Positions 44,138 to 54,904 of a DNA stretch of 64,000 nt are shown one piece after another. The stretch is from Bidens hawaiensis. Its lineage: Eukaryota > Streptophyta > Magnoliopsida > Asterales > Asteraceae. The translations under genes were made by a program, and so were the position numbers. The notes below the pieces were generated by a model that saw only the letters and a list, made by a program, of their open reading frames with translations, searched no databases and had not been told where the DNA came from. The stretch covers positions 248,001 through 312,000 of the forward strand of contig JAIQDT010002050.1 of assembly GCA_021521415.1 (NCBI GenBank). Direction: 5' to 3'. Position 1 is the first letter of the stretch, and each line of letters starts with the position of its first letter.

Positions 44138-45370
44138 CTAGTCGTGCGGGCGTGTAGAGGTTAAAGGCGAGCAGTTCCGGCGAGGGTTAAAGTCGTAAGA
44201 AGAGAGTAAGGAGAAAAGGGTTAGAATCGTGACGAAAGGAAAGGAAAAGAACATACCTGGAGCGGCGTCTTGATCTAGCTGGGCTGCGGCGGCTCCGATC
44301 CTGTAAACGCGTCCTGTTGCAGGAGGAATCTCGACGGTGATGCGGGGGCAGCGATTTCTGAGGTGATCGGTGGCTCCACACTCGTAACATGCTCTCGCGT
44401 TGGGGGCGGCGTTGTTGGCGACGGCAGGTGCAGATCTGCAGGTATTAGCTAGGTGGCCGAGTCGTCCACAATTGGTGCATCTGTAGCATTGGACTCCCTG
44501 GGGGTGATGTCGTTGGCACGCGTGGCATTTGGGATGGGCACCGGCGTATCCCGCTCGGGGTCTGTTGGAGGCATCAGGAGCAACTGCGTTCAAGGGAACA
44601 GCTTGAGTGGCAGTAGTGGTGGCGGCAAGGACCTTCTGCTTCTTGCGATTCGGCTCGTCAGATAGTTGACCGGCTTTGATTAGGCTTTGGGCCACAAGAG
44701 CGGTGAGGTGAACAGCGGCTTGGACCGTCTGGGGATCAGCTGCGATGAGGATAGCGCGCATGCAATCGGGAAGGCCACGGAGGTAAGCTTCAACAGCACG
44801 TTCTGCGGGAGTAACCATATGTGGTACCAAAAGGGCGAGCTCGTGGTAACGCTCAGTGTATTCTTGGTAATCAGCTCCTTCCATCTTATGTTCCCAAAAC
44901 TCGGCTTCAAGCTTCTGCTGCTCGCTACGGGGTACGAACTCTCGAGTGACGACTTCCCTGAATTCGGTCCAGGACAAAGCGTTGGCAGCTTCACGGCCAC
45001 GAGTTCTGACTTCGTTGTTCCACCAGTTCAGGGCGCGCTTGAGAAACATACTTGCAGCAAAACGGACTTGCAGATTTTCCGGGCAAGCAACGATATCGAA
45101 CGTAACTTCCATCTTTTCGAACCATTGAAGAAGACCAGCAGCGCCTTCGAATCCTTCGAAGTTCGTCGGTCGGGCACTTTGGAAGGCCTTGTAGTGTCGA
45201 TCGGTTGCATTAACGTTCGGGTTCAGGTCTTGGTTTGCAGCGGGTTGAACTCCCTCTCGCATGGTCTGAGCGATTTGAGTCACCATTCCAGGAAGAACAG
45301 CAGCTATCTGTTGTGCGATTATGTTGGCTAGCTCGGCAGAGTCAGAGTTATCAGCGCGTCGGGGAGGCAT
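44138..45370 (-). CDS. Gag of element B, intact
   Basis: Encodes 410 residues from ATG 45368-45370 (MPPRRADNS, the usual Tekay gag start; an in-frame extension upstream is probably leader). Core blocks: LLQWFEKMEVTFD, ALNWWNNEVRTRG, WTEFREVVTREF and LLVPHMVTPAERA. Next a CHACQRHH segment and two intact CCHC knuckles, CTNCGRLGHLANTC and CYECGATDHLRNRC. The protein then has a protease-junction-like RVYRIGAAAAQLDQDAAPG and diverges into an unrelated Phe/Leu-rich 30-residue tail, where other elements continue into protease. It would build virus-like particles and bind RNA. The frame is undamaged. Confidence 0.9.
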   Translation of the reverse strand: MPPRRADNSDSAELANIIAQQIAAVLPGMVTQIAQTMREGVQPAANQDLNPNVNATDRHYKAFQSARPTNFEGFEGAAGLLQWFEKMEVTFDIVACPENLQVRFAASMFLKRALNWWNNEVRTRGREAANALSWTEFREVVTREFVPRSEQQKLEAEFWEHKMEGADYQEYTERYHELALLVPHMVTPAERAVEAYLRGLPDCMRAILIAADPQTVQAAVHLTALVAQSLIKAGQLSDEPNRKKQKVLAATTTATQAVPLNAVAPDASNRPRAGYAGAHPKCHACQRHHPQGVQCYRCTNCGRLGHLANTCRSAPAVANNAAPNARACYECGATDHLRNRCPRITVEIPPATGRVYRIGAAAAQLDQDAAPGMFFSFPFVTILTLFSLLSSYDFNPRRNCSPLTSTRPHD

Positions 45371-45716
45371 TCTGGGAATAGACAAAATGAGAGACAAGTG
45401 CAAAGGAGATACATCGAGGATATAGCAATAGAGTAAGGCGATCACAAGATAAGCGAACAATGTGTAGGTGTGATACAAGAGGCGGTATAGTGATATGTGG
45501 CATCATGCTCGAACATAGATCAGGGTGGAGAGACAAGCGTTAATTAAACAGATAAACAGGTAAGCAAGTAACACGTAAATATTTGGTAAGTAAGCAAGTA
45601 GTACGTAAACAGTTAACAAGTATGCGAGTGTGATATGTGCAAGTGATGCATGATACTATCCAGAGTATGGTCCCTAAGTTATAGTCTAGGTCATACCTAA
45701 TTCTCTATAACCTTGG

Positions 45717-45728
45717 GCTCTGATACCA
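45717..45728 (-). promoter_or_regulatory. Primer binding site of element B
   Basis: The minus strand reads TGGTATCAGAGC three bases after the LTR end; perfect initiator-methionine tRNA site. Confidence 0.92.
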
Positions 45729-45731
45729 ATC

Positions 45732-48030
45732 TGTCACACCCCGGCCAGAGGCGGAATGCCAAGGGCGTGGACGAAGTCTCAGATTGAATAAGCCATAACA
45801 CAGGTTAAGAGTCTAAATGAAATGCATACATAGATAATCAAGTTACATTGTTCAAAAGATACAAATAAAACCACAATAGTCCAACAGATACTAAGTCTAG
45901 TACTACGCCTTCAGTCATCTCCTAAGGCCATCTAGAAATCCCTGTTCTTCATCTATTAGCATTACCTGAAAAATATGCAAGAAAGCGTCAACTACAAAAA
46001 TAGTTGAGTGAGAACATAAGTTTGTTGTAAAAGGAAAAGGCTTCATACACAAGCATGTTAGACCAAGTTGTAGGGGTTTATATATAGGGTGTACCAGCGG
46101 CTAACCCACCACTCCTACAACTTGTTCTACCATGTTTGGGTATGATCCCGGCTATTAGAAAAATAGTTTGAAAGAGAACAAGCGCACCAAAATAGGTTGT
46201 TGGGGTTTATATATAGGGTGTACCAGCGGCTAACCCACCACTCCTACAACATATTTTGCTGTGCTTATTGTTTTATGAGTTTCAAAGTGAGAAGACAGTT
46301 CATAAGTAAAAGCGTAGTGTATAATACATGGTTCGGTACAGTTCATAATAGTGTGTGAAAAGCGTGTACGTGGATCATTGAGTTACAACGTGTATAAGGC
46401 AATACAATAGTTCACAATTCTTGAGATAAATGCACATAACAGATAGACCAAAGAGCAAGTAATAACACATAGTACACATAGAGGTCACGCGAGTGTGAGG
46501 CGAGACTTACATGGATTCACACAGAATCCAAGGCCGTCGAGTATGCGAGACTTACATGGATGCCGCAGTATCCAAAGCAGTCGAGTGTGCGAGACTTACA
46601 TGGGTGCCGCAGTACCCAAAGCAGTCGAGATAGTGACCGTGGTTCATAGAGCAACAGTTCATAGAGCATATAGTTCATAGTGCAACGGTTCATAGTACAA
46701 TGGTTCATAGTGTAACAGTTCATAAAGTGATACAAATTTATAGAGTAAGTAAAGTAATTGTGATGGTGTTTACATTACGTTAAGTTATAAGTGAAAGCGA
46801 GTAAAAGCAGAGTAAAACAGTGTATAAAGGTTTGAAGTAAAGTGTTTTGCATATTTCCACCCCGTGGTTTGATAAAGTAAAAACAGTTGAAAAGGGGTTT
46901 ATGAACTCACCTTGATCTCGGGTTAGGATGGTACTACAGAAGATCTCCTTAGCCTAGAGTTGGACATATGTATAAGGTTAACAACGTGCTATAAGTCTAA
47001 GAAAACGAGTTTACGCGACCTCGAGCAAAAACTGGGTTTTTAAAGATGAAAACAGCTTGGTTCTGGCTTGATTCGATCGAATAAGAATACATTCGATCGA
47101 ATAGGAACACGTTCGGTCGAATAGGCACACATTCGATCGAATAGACACACATTCGATCGAATCTGAGGCACACTCGATCGAACCAGAAACACATTCGGTC
47201 GAACCAGTTTGGGAAAACTCGTTCGGTCGGACATGGAACTTGTTCGATCGAATAGACACTCGTTCGATCGAATACGAAGCTCATTCGATCGAATGAGTTG
47301 GAGACCATTCGGTTGCTTTCCTATTCGGTTGACTGGACTGGTTCGATCGACTCCTTCGATCGAATGAACTGGTTCGATCGACTGGTTCGATCGAATGAGT
47401 CTGATTCGACTCCTTCAAGCTGGGCGACGGAGAAACCTACGGGTTTTCCAGATTTTCCAGATTTTTGACCCAAAATCGAAGTTTTTGACATGGAAATGCT
47501 CGGGATTGAAAGGGGTATCGATTCCTAGTACTTTTAAACACAAAAGCTTGCATTTTGACACCAAAACAAGTCGGTTTTTGACCCGAAAACTCAAGTTACG
47601 AAAATGGGAGTTTTTGCTCGATTTGAGGCCGAAAATGGTTATGAAAACGGATGATTTTCGAAAGGGACTTACCAAAAACGATTAGGAACAAGATTCCGGG
47701 CTCGGATTTGTGATTTGAGGACTTTCTCTCTCTAGCTTCTCTCTCTAGAAATGAGAGAGTTTGGGTGGGTGCAAGTGAAAGAGTTGGGTGAAAATGGTGG
47801 AAGTGTCAAGAACTTTCGTTTATATACTACGGGTTTGGTTAGGCGCGGGTTGGCTACCTACGGGTCGAGATTAGCCGAGTCCATAAATTTTGTAAAACGA
47901 AACATTTTTCTATAAACTTTTATGAAATAACTTTGAATAAAATATCTGAAATCTTTTTAAAATAATGAAAATATCATTTATTTACAAAAGATAGATTTTT
48001 GGTCACCGGGTTAAATTTCGGGATGTTACA
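45732..48030 (-). repeat. 5' LTR of element B
   Basis: Same length (2299 bp) and, as far as I could compare, the same sequence as 40600-42898, at a constant offset of 5132. All hairpins and arrays are repeated. Confidence 0.93.
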
Positions 48031-48035
48031 CTTAG

Positions 48036-48385
48036 GCTCACAAGCCTTGGTGTCAAGGGTTCGGTAAACAAGTGCGTCACTCTTCCAGTTACTACATATC
48101 CATCCCACGAATCATCCTCAAGGAGAGGGGAGCAAAAATGTGGGATTTCTTAAGGAATTACCAGATTAAAAATCATCCTAGAGTTTTGAAAACTATTTTG
48201 AGAGTGAGGCATAGCCTCGGATTAGGTGTGTGCTTTTGTGTACAATTGTATATGATGAACAATTTAAATATGCTAAAGCTATGTACAAAAATTTAAATAA
48301 GTAGGGTGCACGTATAGGAACACATGTAGGGACCCTAAGCATGCTACTAGGTCGTTACGTCTAACCACCTATCTTATAGCCTTCG
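48036..48385 (-). other. Leader of element A, right half
   Basis: Non-coding sequence between insertion B and the A primer site. Nothing specific recognised. Confidence 0.6.
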
Positions 48386-48397
48386 GCTCAGATACCA
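48386..48397 (-). promoter_or_regulatory. Primer binding site of element A
   Basis: The minus strand reads TGGTATCTGAGC, one mismatch to the initiator-methionine tRNA site, three bases from the LTR. Confidence 0.88.
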
Positions 48398-48400
48398 ATC

Positions 48401-50368
48401 TGTCACACCCCAACCTACGGCGGAACATGCCAGGGCGCGACATTGATTGTATCATAGCTCAGAAGACACTAAGTAAAATACACGTGTCAATATCTAAATT
48501 ATTCATTCATATATCAATTTTCAAAAGCACAAACATTGTCTTAACAATAACGTTACAAATCGATAATAAAAAATTTAAAACAAGAAAAAATGTTCTTCAA
48601 TCATCAAGCAACCTAAGGTCTCATCTACATTAGTCAACATAAAGTTGAGCAAGTAAACCACGATTTTGAGTATATATAATAATAAAATGACAATTCCGTG
48701 CGATAATTGTAAATCACTATAACTAGTATAACAATAAATAAAGGTTGTCTTTTCACTCGAATCATTTTGATAACGAGCTAATTCGACGACGTATGATCAT
48801 ACTAATGAGGATGAGGATGAGGATACCAACCAACATAAACTAAACACGTAGTCACATTTGCGCATATCAACTAATCGAGCAATTTCAATTACGCATATAG
48901 TGGAATCGTAGTGAAAACAATAATTTAATTGTGAACGCATAACGTCCCAAAACTTAAAATAGTAAAAAGGGGGATGTGAATTTACTTACCTTTAATGAGG
49001 GAGATAAACGAGTTTGAAATAATAGAAGAAAAGGATGGGATGGAAAACGATCAAGCTTCCCGAGATTTGCCGACAAATACTCCTAGATGTTAATAACAAG
49101 AGTTAAATATAATCATAGCGAAAAACTAATATTTATGACGGGTCTTGAGATTCGATGGGGTTGTGTGTAACATTAAAATATTACTAGATACATTTTCGTT
49201 GATTGTTGTTGTCCTTGTTATTATCAAAAATTTTAATAATAATAATCATAATTGTGATAATGATAATGATTAATAAATAATAATGGTGGTAATAATAATA
49301 ATAATAATAATAATAAATATTAGTTGTAATAATAAAAGTTAACAAAACCGGGTTTTAGATGACGAGAACACGACTTAGGGTTGTCAGCTCTTATTTAATG
49401 ATTTCAAAAGGGGTGTTATTACATAAATATCAAAAGAATACAATAAATATAAAAAAACGAATAAAACGGGTCTGCCGGGTTTCGAATCCGCGACCTTACT
49501 TTTTGAGACACACACATATAACCAACTGGACTGGATAATCTTTTGGTTCATAAACAGTTTTGAAAATATATAAGCACTACTCCATAAGAACATATGAACC
49601 CTAAGACTGAATCACGATTTTAGATACATAATTGCTCAATCCATAAGGGGCTATTGATCTACGACCATACGCGATTCTATACTTACCTTTTAATTGGATT
49701 ATAACGTCGGTTAAGATGCTGTAATTCATCAAGCTAGTTGCGGCCAAAAGGGTTTAAATTTGGATGACGGGATGTTAATGATAACTGAATTGGTTTTAGG
49801 GGAAAGGGTCGCACTAGTGAGGAGGAGGTTTCTATAAGGTTAATTGATCTAACACGAAGGGATTATATAGGATCCAAAATTAGGGTTAGTTCGGGCTTAA
49901 TAAGGTTAATTGATCACAATACGGACTAATTAACACGTGTTTACTATAACTGAGTGTCGGTTACACGTTTATTCGATGGAATATGCCAATTTCCAAAGTT
50001 AATCGATCATAAACGAGCGGGAAATGGAGGTTTTGAAGGATTTCGGGTGCGCGGGTCGGGTTGGATCCAAGGGTGGGTTAGGGTAATTTTTTTGAATATA
50101 ATATATTATATTATAAAATCAGAATTTACATAACAAGTCCCTGAAGTTTGTAGATGGGAACGAGAATGGGTTATAGTTTGAGTTTGGATGGAAATTGTCA
50201 AGTTCTTGTAAGTTGAATACTTAAACTATTAAATAATAAAAGAAAACTAAAACAATAAAAAAAAATATACTCAATAACTGCGTCGGTTTTATTAAATGAG
50301 TGACCCGAACCCTTAAACGGGTCGGGTATGATTACAAGGATACTTCAACGAAAACCCGAAATGTTATA
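48401..50368 (-). repeat. 5' LTR of element A
   Basis: 1968 bp, matching 33140-35159 except for substitutions and a deletion near 48627 of about 50 bp. That deletion removes the CAGGT end of the block conserved in the other LTRs. The terminal CA has become TA (ATGTTATA). Confidence 0.9.
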
Positions 50369-50421
50369 CTTTTCATTTTTATTTGTGGGTAATTGTTAAT
50401 ATTTATTTTGTGTAAAAATAG

Positions 50422-52300
50422 ATGGAAAATTCGTGTGGTGAGACTCCAAATATGAATAAAAAGGATGCACCGGTTATTGATGTTGATGAAGAAAACTTGA
50501 ACGAAGCGGTCGATAGTGAACAAAGCGTTGAGCAAGAGGGGGTGATGGTAAAAGGTCGTTTGTGTGGATACACTTTGCACAAAATAAGGAAACTGGTTAT
50601 TTCAAATGTCATTATTGTAAGAAGTTTATTAAGTCGGGTTCAAAATTAAATGGTACGAGTGGTATGTGTAATCACTTGAGGCTACATTGTCGGACTTCTC
50701 CGCTTTACAAAAAGGTAGATAAGAAACAGTCTACATTACGTTTAAGCCTAAAAATTCGGGGGAAGAAAAGGGTAGTTTGACTACTCACATGTTTAATCAA
50801 GATTGATGTAGAAAGTCTTTTGTTCAGATGATCATAATAGATAACCTTCCATTTAGTGTGGTTGACAATCAAGGGCTTAGAGAATTTGTGTGGGAGTTGT
50901 ATCATATGTTTAAGTTTCCTTCTAGATGGACGGTTGTTAGGGATGGTTTGACAACATACGAAGAAGAAAAAAAGAAGCTAAAATGTCTTTTAAAAGAACA
51001 AACCGTATCTCTTACCACCGACACATGGACATCCGTTCAAAATTTTAATTATATGTGTCTTACCGCACATCGGATAGATGAAAATTGGGTTTTGAGGAAA
51101 AGAATTCTCAACTTTGCCAAATTTCAAATAATAAGGGTGAGACCATTGAAAAGTTAGTTTATCGTTGTTTACAAGAGTGGGGGATAGATAGAATATTTAC
51201 GATGACCGTTGATAATGCATCATCAAATGATGGACAAATTAGGTATTTGAAAAAATGCTTAAGGGTCCCCATTCCGTGCTAGATTGCAAGTATTTGCATA
51301 TGAGATGTAGCGCTCATATTTTAAATCTTGTAGTAAAGGATGGTTTAGAAGAACAAGTTGCTATAGCTCGGATTCGAAATGCGGTAAGATATATAAGATC
51401 ATCTCCTTCTAGTTTTCAAAACTTCAAAGATTGTGTTGAGAAAGAAAAGATTGATAGCAAAAGGAAACCATGTCTCGATATTGATACCCGATGGAATTCA
51501 ACATTCTTATTGTTGGAAACGTCACACAAGTTTTCAAGGGCATTTGATAGGTACTTCTTATTTCTTATTATTGTTCATAATTATATTATATTATTGTTTG
51601 TTTAATACTAATATGCTATGTCTTATTTTGCTAATAGACTTGAAGAGGTGAATTTCAATTATAGATTATATTTTGATAGTGAAGTTGCGGATAGAGGAAC
51701 GACTACGAAAAAACGAAAATAAAGTGATAAAGTTTTGGGAGCACCCCATGAAAATGATTGGGAGAATGCGAGGTAATATTCTTTTTTTATTTTGTTTATA
51801 TTTTTTAATAATGTTATTATATATTTTAAATTTAAAAGTGATTTATTTTAATGATTTGTTTTAATAGACTATTTATAGAGTTTTTGAAGGTTTTTTTTTA
51901 ATGTGACAAAGAAGATTTTGGGGTCTAAGTATGTAACCGCAAATTTGTTATTTGTTGAGCTTTGAAAAATACATTCAAGTATAACAAAAATGTCTTTACG
52001 TGTCGAAAAGAATGAGAGGGAAATGGGTTTTTCTTTTAAAACAAAATTTGACAAGTATTGGGATAACTTGGATAATATGAATGTCTTGTTATATGTTGCA
52101 CCGGTTTTAGATCCTCGAAATAAGATGAAACATCTCGCTTTTTCTTTAAGTTTGATGTATGGTAAAGGTTCTTTAAGAATTGACGAAGTCAAAGATAAAG
52201 TGAAGGAAACATTAATGGAGTTGTATTGTCATTATAAGTCAAAAATTGAGAAAACAAAAGAGCGAAATAATACATCATCTTCCACACCTAGTTTGGTTGT

Positions 52301-52346
<46 letters not shown>

Positions 52347-52899
52347 GATGATGATTTGGAAAGAGCTTATTTAAAGTATTTAAAGGAACAAGGTGAACAA
52401 GGGGTTGTTGATGATAATGAGGTAGAATATATTTACATGATGGGACCGAAAAAAGAGAGGAAGAATTTGATGTTTTAGGTTGGTGGAAGATAAATTCGGT
52501 TAAATTCCATATTCTATTTCAAATTGCTAAGCATGTTTTGGGGATTCCAATGTCAATCGTTGCATCGGAATCAACTTTTAGTACCAGTGGCAGGGCCATT
52601 GATAAGTATAGGAGCTCTCTTACCCGTAAGACCGTTGAGGCATTGATTTGTATTCAAGATTGGTTACGGTATTCACCAACGGATTTGCACGATTCAAATG
52701 TGTATGGTCAACAATTAGAGACTTTGATTGAAAAGTTAGAGAACATAGAAATTGGTAATAATGTTTATTTATGATGTGTTTTGATATTTTAGTTTTTACT
52801 TAAATATTAATACAATTATATGTGTTGTTTTTAGATGTTATGACCGGAAACAAAACACCAAAAGGATCTATCGTTGATGGTGATGAAGATTGGGAGTAA
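50422..52899 (+). pseudogene. hAT transposase (Ac/RICESLEEPER-like), frameshifted
   Basis: Starts MENSCGETPNMNKK. A BED zinc finger follows (CHYCKKFIKSGSKLNGTSGM..HLRLHC, about 50600-50690). Next are FSVVDNQGLREFVW, TTDTWTSVQNFNYMCLTAH (first catalytic Asp), a DRIFTMTVDNASSND block (second Asp), MRCSAHILNLVVKDGL (C2H motif) and DTRWNSTFLLLE. The C-terminal dimerisation domain is IPMSIVASESTFSTSGR and SLTRKTVEALICIQDWL (52540-52680). Three introns fit GT-AG rules: 51551-51637, 51773-51867 and 52755-52834; the last exon ends VDGDEDWE. At least five frame breaks or stops (near 50555, 50765, 50803, 51110, 51260, 51890, 52450). A (GAT)n run encodes 17 Asp around 52300-52355. It would cut and paste its own DNA if intact. 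Confidence 0.88.
52300..52355 (+). repeat. GAT microsatellite inside the hAT gene
   Basis: A (GAT)n run coding for poly-Asp with one Gly, in the linker before the dimerisation domain. Confidence 0.9.
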
Positions 52900-53260
52900 C
52901 TTTGTGTGACAATCGTCAATTTCAGGTTAACTCCGTTAACTCAACTCCGTCAATTCAAACTTAAGATCACTGAATCTAGAACGCACACTTCATTACATTT
53001 AAACTAGGGTTTAAATGACGCTTAACATTTACTACATGTGTAGTCTTTCGGGAATTGCACCGAAACGCAAACGAGCTGACGCAAACGATTGGTGAATAAA
53101 CGAAAAATGTCAAAACAGTAATTATGTGATAATTATGTGTTAGACTTATGTGTTATGTGATAACATGGTTATAAACGTTAACTCAAGATGCAAACTAGTT
53201 AATTTAGGCTAGATAAGTAATACTTAGAAGTTGAGGGACTTGAGTGTAACATATTATGTT

Positions 53261-53268
53261 TATAAATA
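53261..53268 (+). promoter_or_regulatory. TATA box of LTR F
   Basis: TATAAATA in ATGTTTATAAATAATAC. Element C inserted 69 bp downstream of it, so the F leader is interrupted close to the expected transcription start. Confidence 0.6.
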
Positions 53269-53540
53269 ATACTAAACCTTAACCCTAAAACACTTTTCTT
53301 TTTCTTTCCCTCTAACCACGATCGGAAACCCCTCCCTGTAACATCCCGAAATTTCAAGATAATATTAATTATGTTACTTAATAATAGAGAGAAAGTTTAC
53401 CCGGGTTATCAGGAAATAAATAATAGAATAGGAGTTGGTATGGGTCGGGCTAGTGTTGGGTAATGGATGTGGGTTGTGGACTTGGATTAATTAGGATGGG
53501 TTAAATGAGAATGGGCCTTAGGTCCATGGGATCTCAAGGA

Positions 53541-53548
53541 TATAAATA
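53541..53548 (+). promoter_or_regulatory. TATA box of the 5' LTR of C
   Basis: TATAAATA in GGATATAAATACCC, 204 bp inside the LTR; the 3' LTR copy is at 58608-58615. Transcription is expected to start about 30 bp later, so all arrays downstream would be in the RNA leader. Confidence 0.7.
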
Positions 53549-53877
53549 CCCTAACACCCCAAAATATCTTCATTCTATCTTTATTCAAGCACACTCCACA
53601 CACACATACCCAAAACCGCCGCCGGCAGGGCCGAGAAAGAAGGAAGGATCGAGCGAGGTCCGGGTAAGAGAGAAAGGTTAGTGGTGATACCAAGATAAAC
53701 GAGATCCAAACAAGCTCAAAAGGTATGATTCTTGATCTTGGAAGTTTAAAGATCCGAGCTTTTAGTGTATAAACGACCGAAAATGGTCGGGAAGTGTAGT
53801 GGGTGGTATTGAACCTTAACAAGGGTGTTAAAATCGCCCGAAATGTTGATCAGAAACCGAAACAGCGGACATCTGGG

Positions 53878-54205
53878 CAACTTCGCCTTCATCTGGGCAA
53901 CTTCGCCTTCATCTGGGCAACTTCGCCTTCAAGCGATGAACTTCGCCTGCAAGCTAAGTTCGCCTGATGAACTTCGCCTGCAAGCTAAGTTCGCCTGATG
54001 ACAAGTTCGCCTGAGGTTTAAGTTCGCCTGATGATAAGTTCGCCTGAGGTTTAACTTCGCCTAAAGCTAAGTTCGCCTGATGGCAACTTCGCTGTAAAGC
54101 TAAGTTCGCCTAGCTGGTAACTTCGCCTACAGCTAAGTTCGCCTAAGGTTAACTTCGCCTAGAGCTAAGTTCGCCCGAGGGTTAACTTCGCCTAAAGCCA
54201 AGTTT
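53878..54205 (+). repeat. AACTTCGCCT / AAGTTCGCCT array in LTR C
   Basis: About twenty copies of AA(C/G)TTCGCCT separated by GCTAA, GATG or GGTT words of 5-15 bp; the first three units (CATCTGGGCAACTTCGCCTT) are exact 20 bp copies. Repeated at 58945-59272. Confidence 0.9.
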
Positions 54206-54369
54206 TATTAGAAAATAAATTATCAAGCGATAAGTTAAAGTAACTAATACTAGACCACCAGATTTGATCAGGCGAGTATTGATACGTGTAACTTGTACAG
54301 TCAGCCGAGCTCAGTTAAAGAAGGGATTTACAGCTATCAGAAAAAGAAGCAGAATTCAGGTGAGTTTCT

Positions 54370-54399
54370 AGCCCCATTCCTTGTTATGTTTTCGGGGCT
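54370..54399 (+). other. Conserved AGCCCC/GGGGCT stem-loop of LTR C
   Basis: AGCCCC and GGGGCT enclose a loop with CCTTGTTATGTTTT, followed by GTGTGCATACTCGATGTG. Matches D (25263-25293) closely in stem, loop and flanks. The 3' LTR copy is at 59437-59466. Confidence 0.75.
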
Positions 54400-54495
54400 G
54401 TGTGCATACTCGATGTGTTGTTAATACATTTATCCTAAGTGATAAGTGTATGTCATATGTGATATGTGTGATAGATATGAATGATTGTTTGTCGG

Positions 54496-54640
54496 TACGC
54501 GAACGATCTTCGGATATTGCGCGTACTGTCAGGTTAAAAATAAAGGTACGAATATTATATATCGAAGATGTATGAATATTTCAAATGAATACTTGTCGGG
54601 GCGTGAACGATCTTCGGATATTGCACGTAACGACAAGGGG
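54496..54640 (+). repeat. Two hairpins with a conserved CGATCTTCGGATATTG loop
   Basis: The first has the stem GTACGCG/CGCGTAC. The second has the stems CTTGTCG/CGACAAG and CGTG/CACG around the same loop AACGATCTTCGGATATTG. Repeated at 59563-59707. Confidence 0.78.
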
Positions 54641-54904
54641 TATGGTTGTTAAATGAATGAGGTAAAGAATGCCTAGAGTGTTCTTTTGTTATAATGTAAG
54701 TATGTGTATATAGGTACACGAATGGCATGTGAGTTCTACGTTCGACATAGTAAGTTAGGATGGCAAATCCCTCTAGCTTCTGTCGGACATAGACTCGGCT
54801 GGTGATGGCGTAGTTAAGGACTGCGAGCCTTATACGTGAAGTAGATGATATATGTAAACGTAGATAAGGACCGCGAACCTTATACGTAATGTAGATAGGC
54901 GTCA

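Larger units (their letters stand above)
40600..48030 (-). mobile_element. Ty3/gypsy gag-only element B, very young
   Basis: Sense is the minus strand. LTRs 45732-48030 and 40600-42898 are both 2299 bp and I could see no difference between them. TSD CTTAG at 40595-40599 and 48031-48035. PBS at 45717-45728, polypurine tract at 42899-42912. The 2833 bp interior encodes only a gag; no protease, RT, RNase H or integrase is present. The rest (42913-44137) is non-coding and holds four copies of a conserved-core hairpin; each LTR has two more. It must be mobilised by enzymes of another element, and identical LTRs indicate this happened very recently. Confidence 0.93.
33140..50368 (-). mobile_element. 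Ty3/gypsy element A (Tekay-like), full length but dead, interrupted by B
   Basis: Sense is the minus strand: 5' LTR (48401-50368), PBS (48386-48397), leader interrupted by B, gag (about 38560-39977), pol (35200-38562), 3' LTR (33140-35159). TSD CTTTT at 33135-33139 and 50369-50373. Domain order PR-RT-RNase H-integrase is Ty3/gypsy; the C-terminal tail has the form seen in Tekay/Del. Without B (40600-48030 and one TSD) the element is about 9.8 kb. Several stops and a partial duplication in RT make it inactive. Confidence 0.92.
50374..52904 (+). mobile_element. hAT superfamily DNA transposon, right part, disrupted
   Basis: Holds a hAT transposase gene. Its left side is separated by element A (33140-50368), and LTR F begins directly after the stop codon, so neither terminal inverted repeat was recognised. 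Confidence 0.8.

Noticed and set aside
44687..45331. Plus-strand reading frame of 214 residues
   Set aside because: Antisense shadow of the intact gag of B; no known domain.
45371..45478. Upstream extension of B gag
   Set aside because: A hydrophobic stretch before the canonical MPPRR start; probably leader sequence read in frame.
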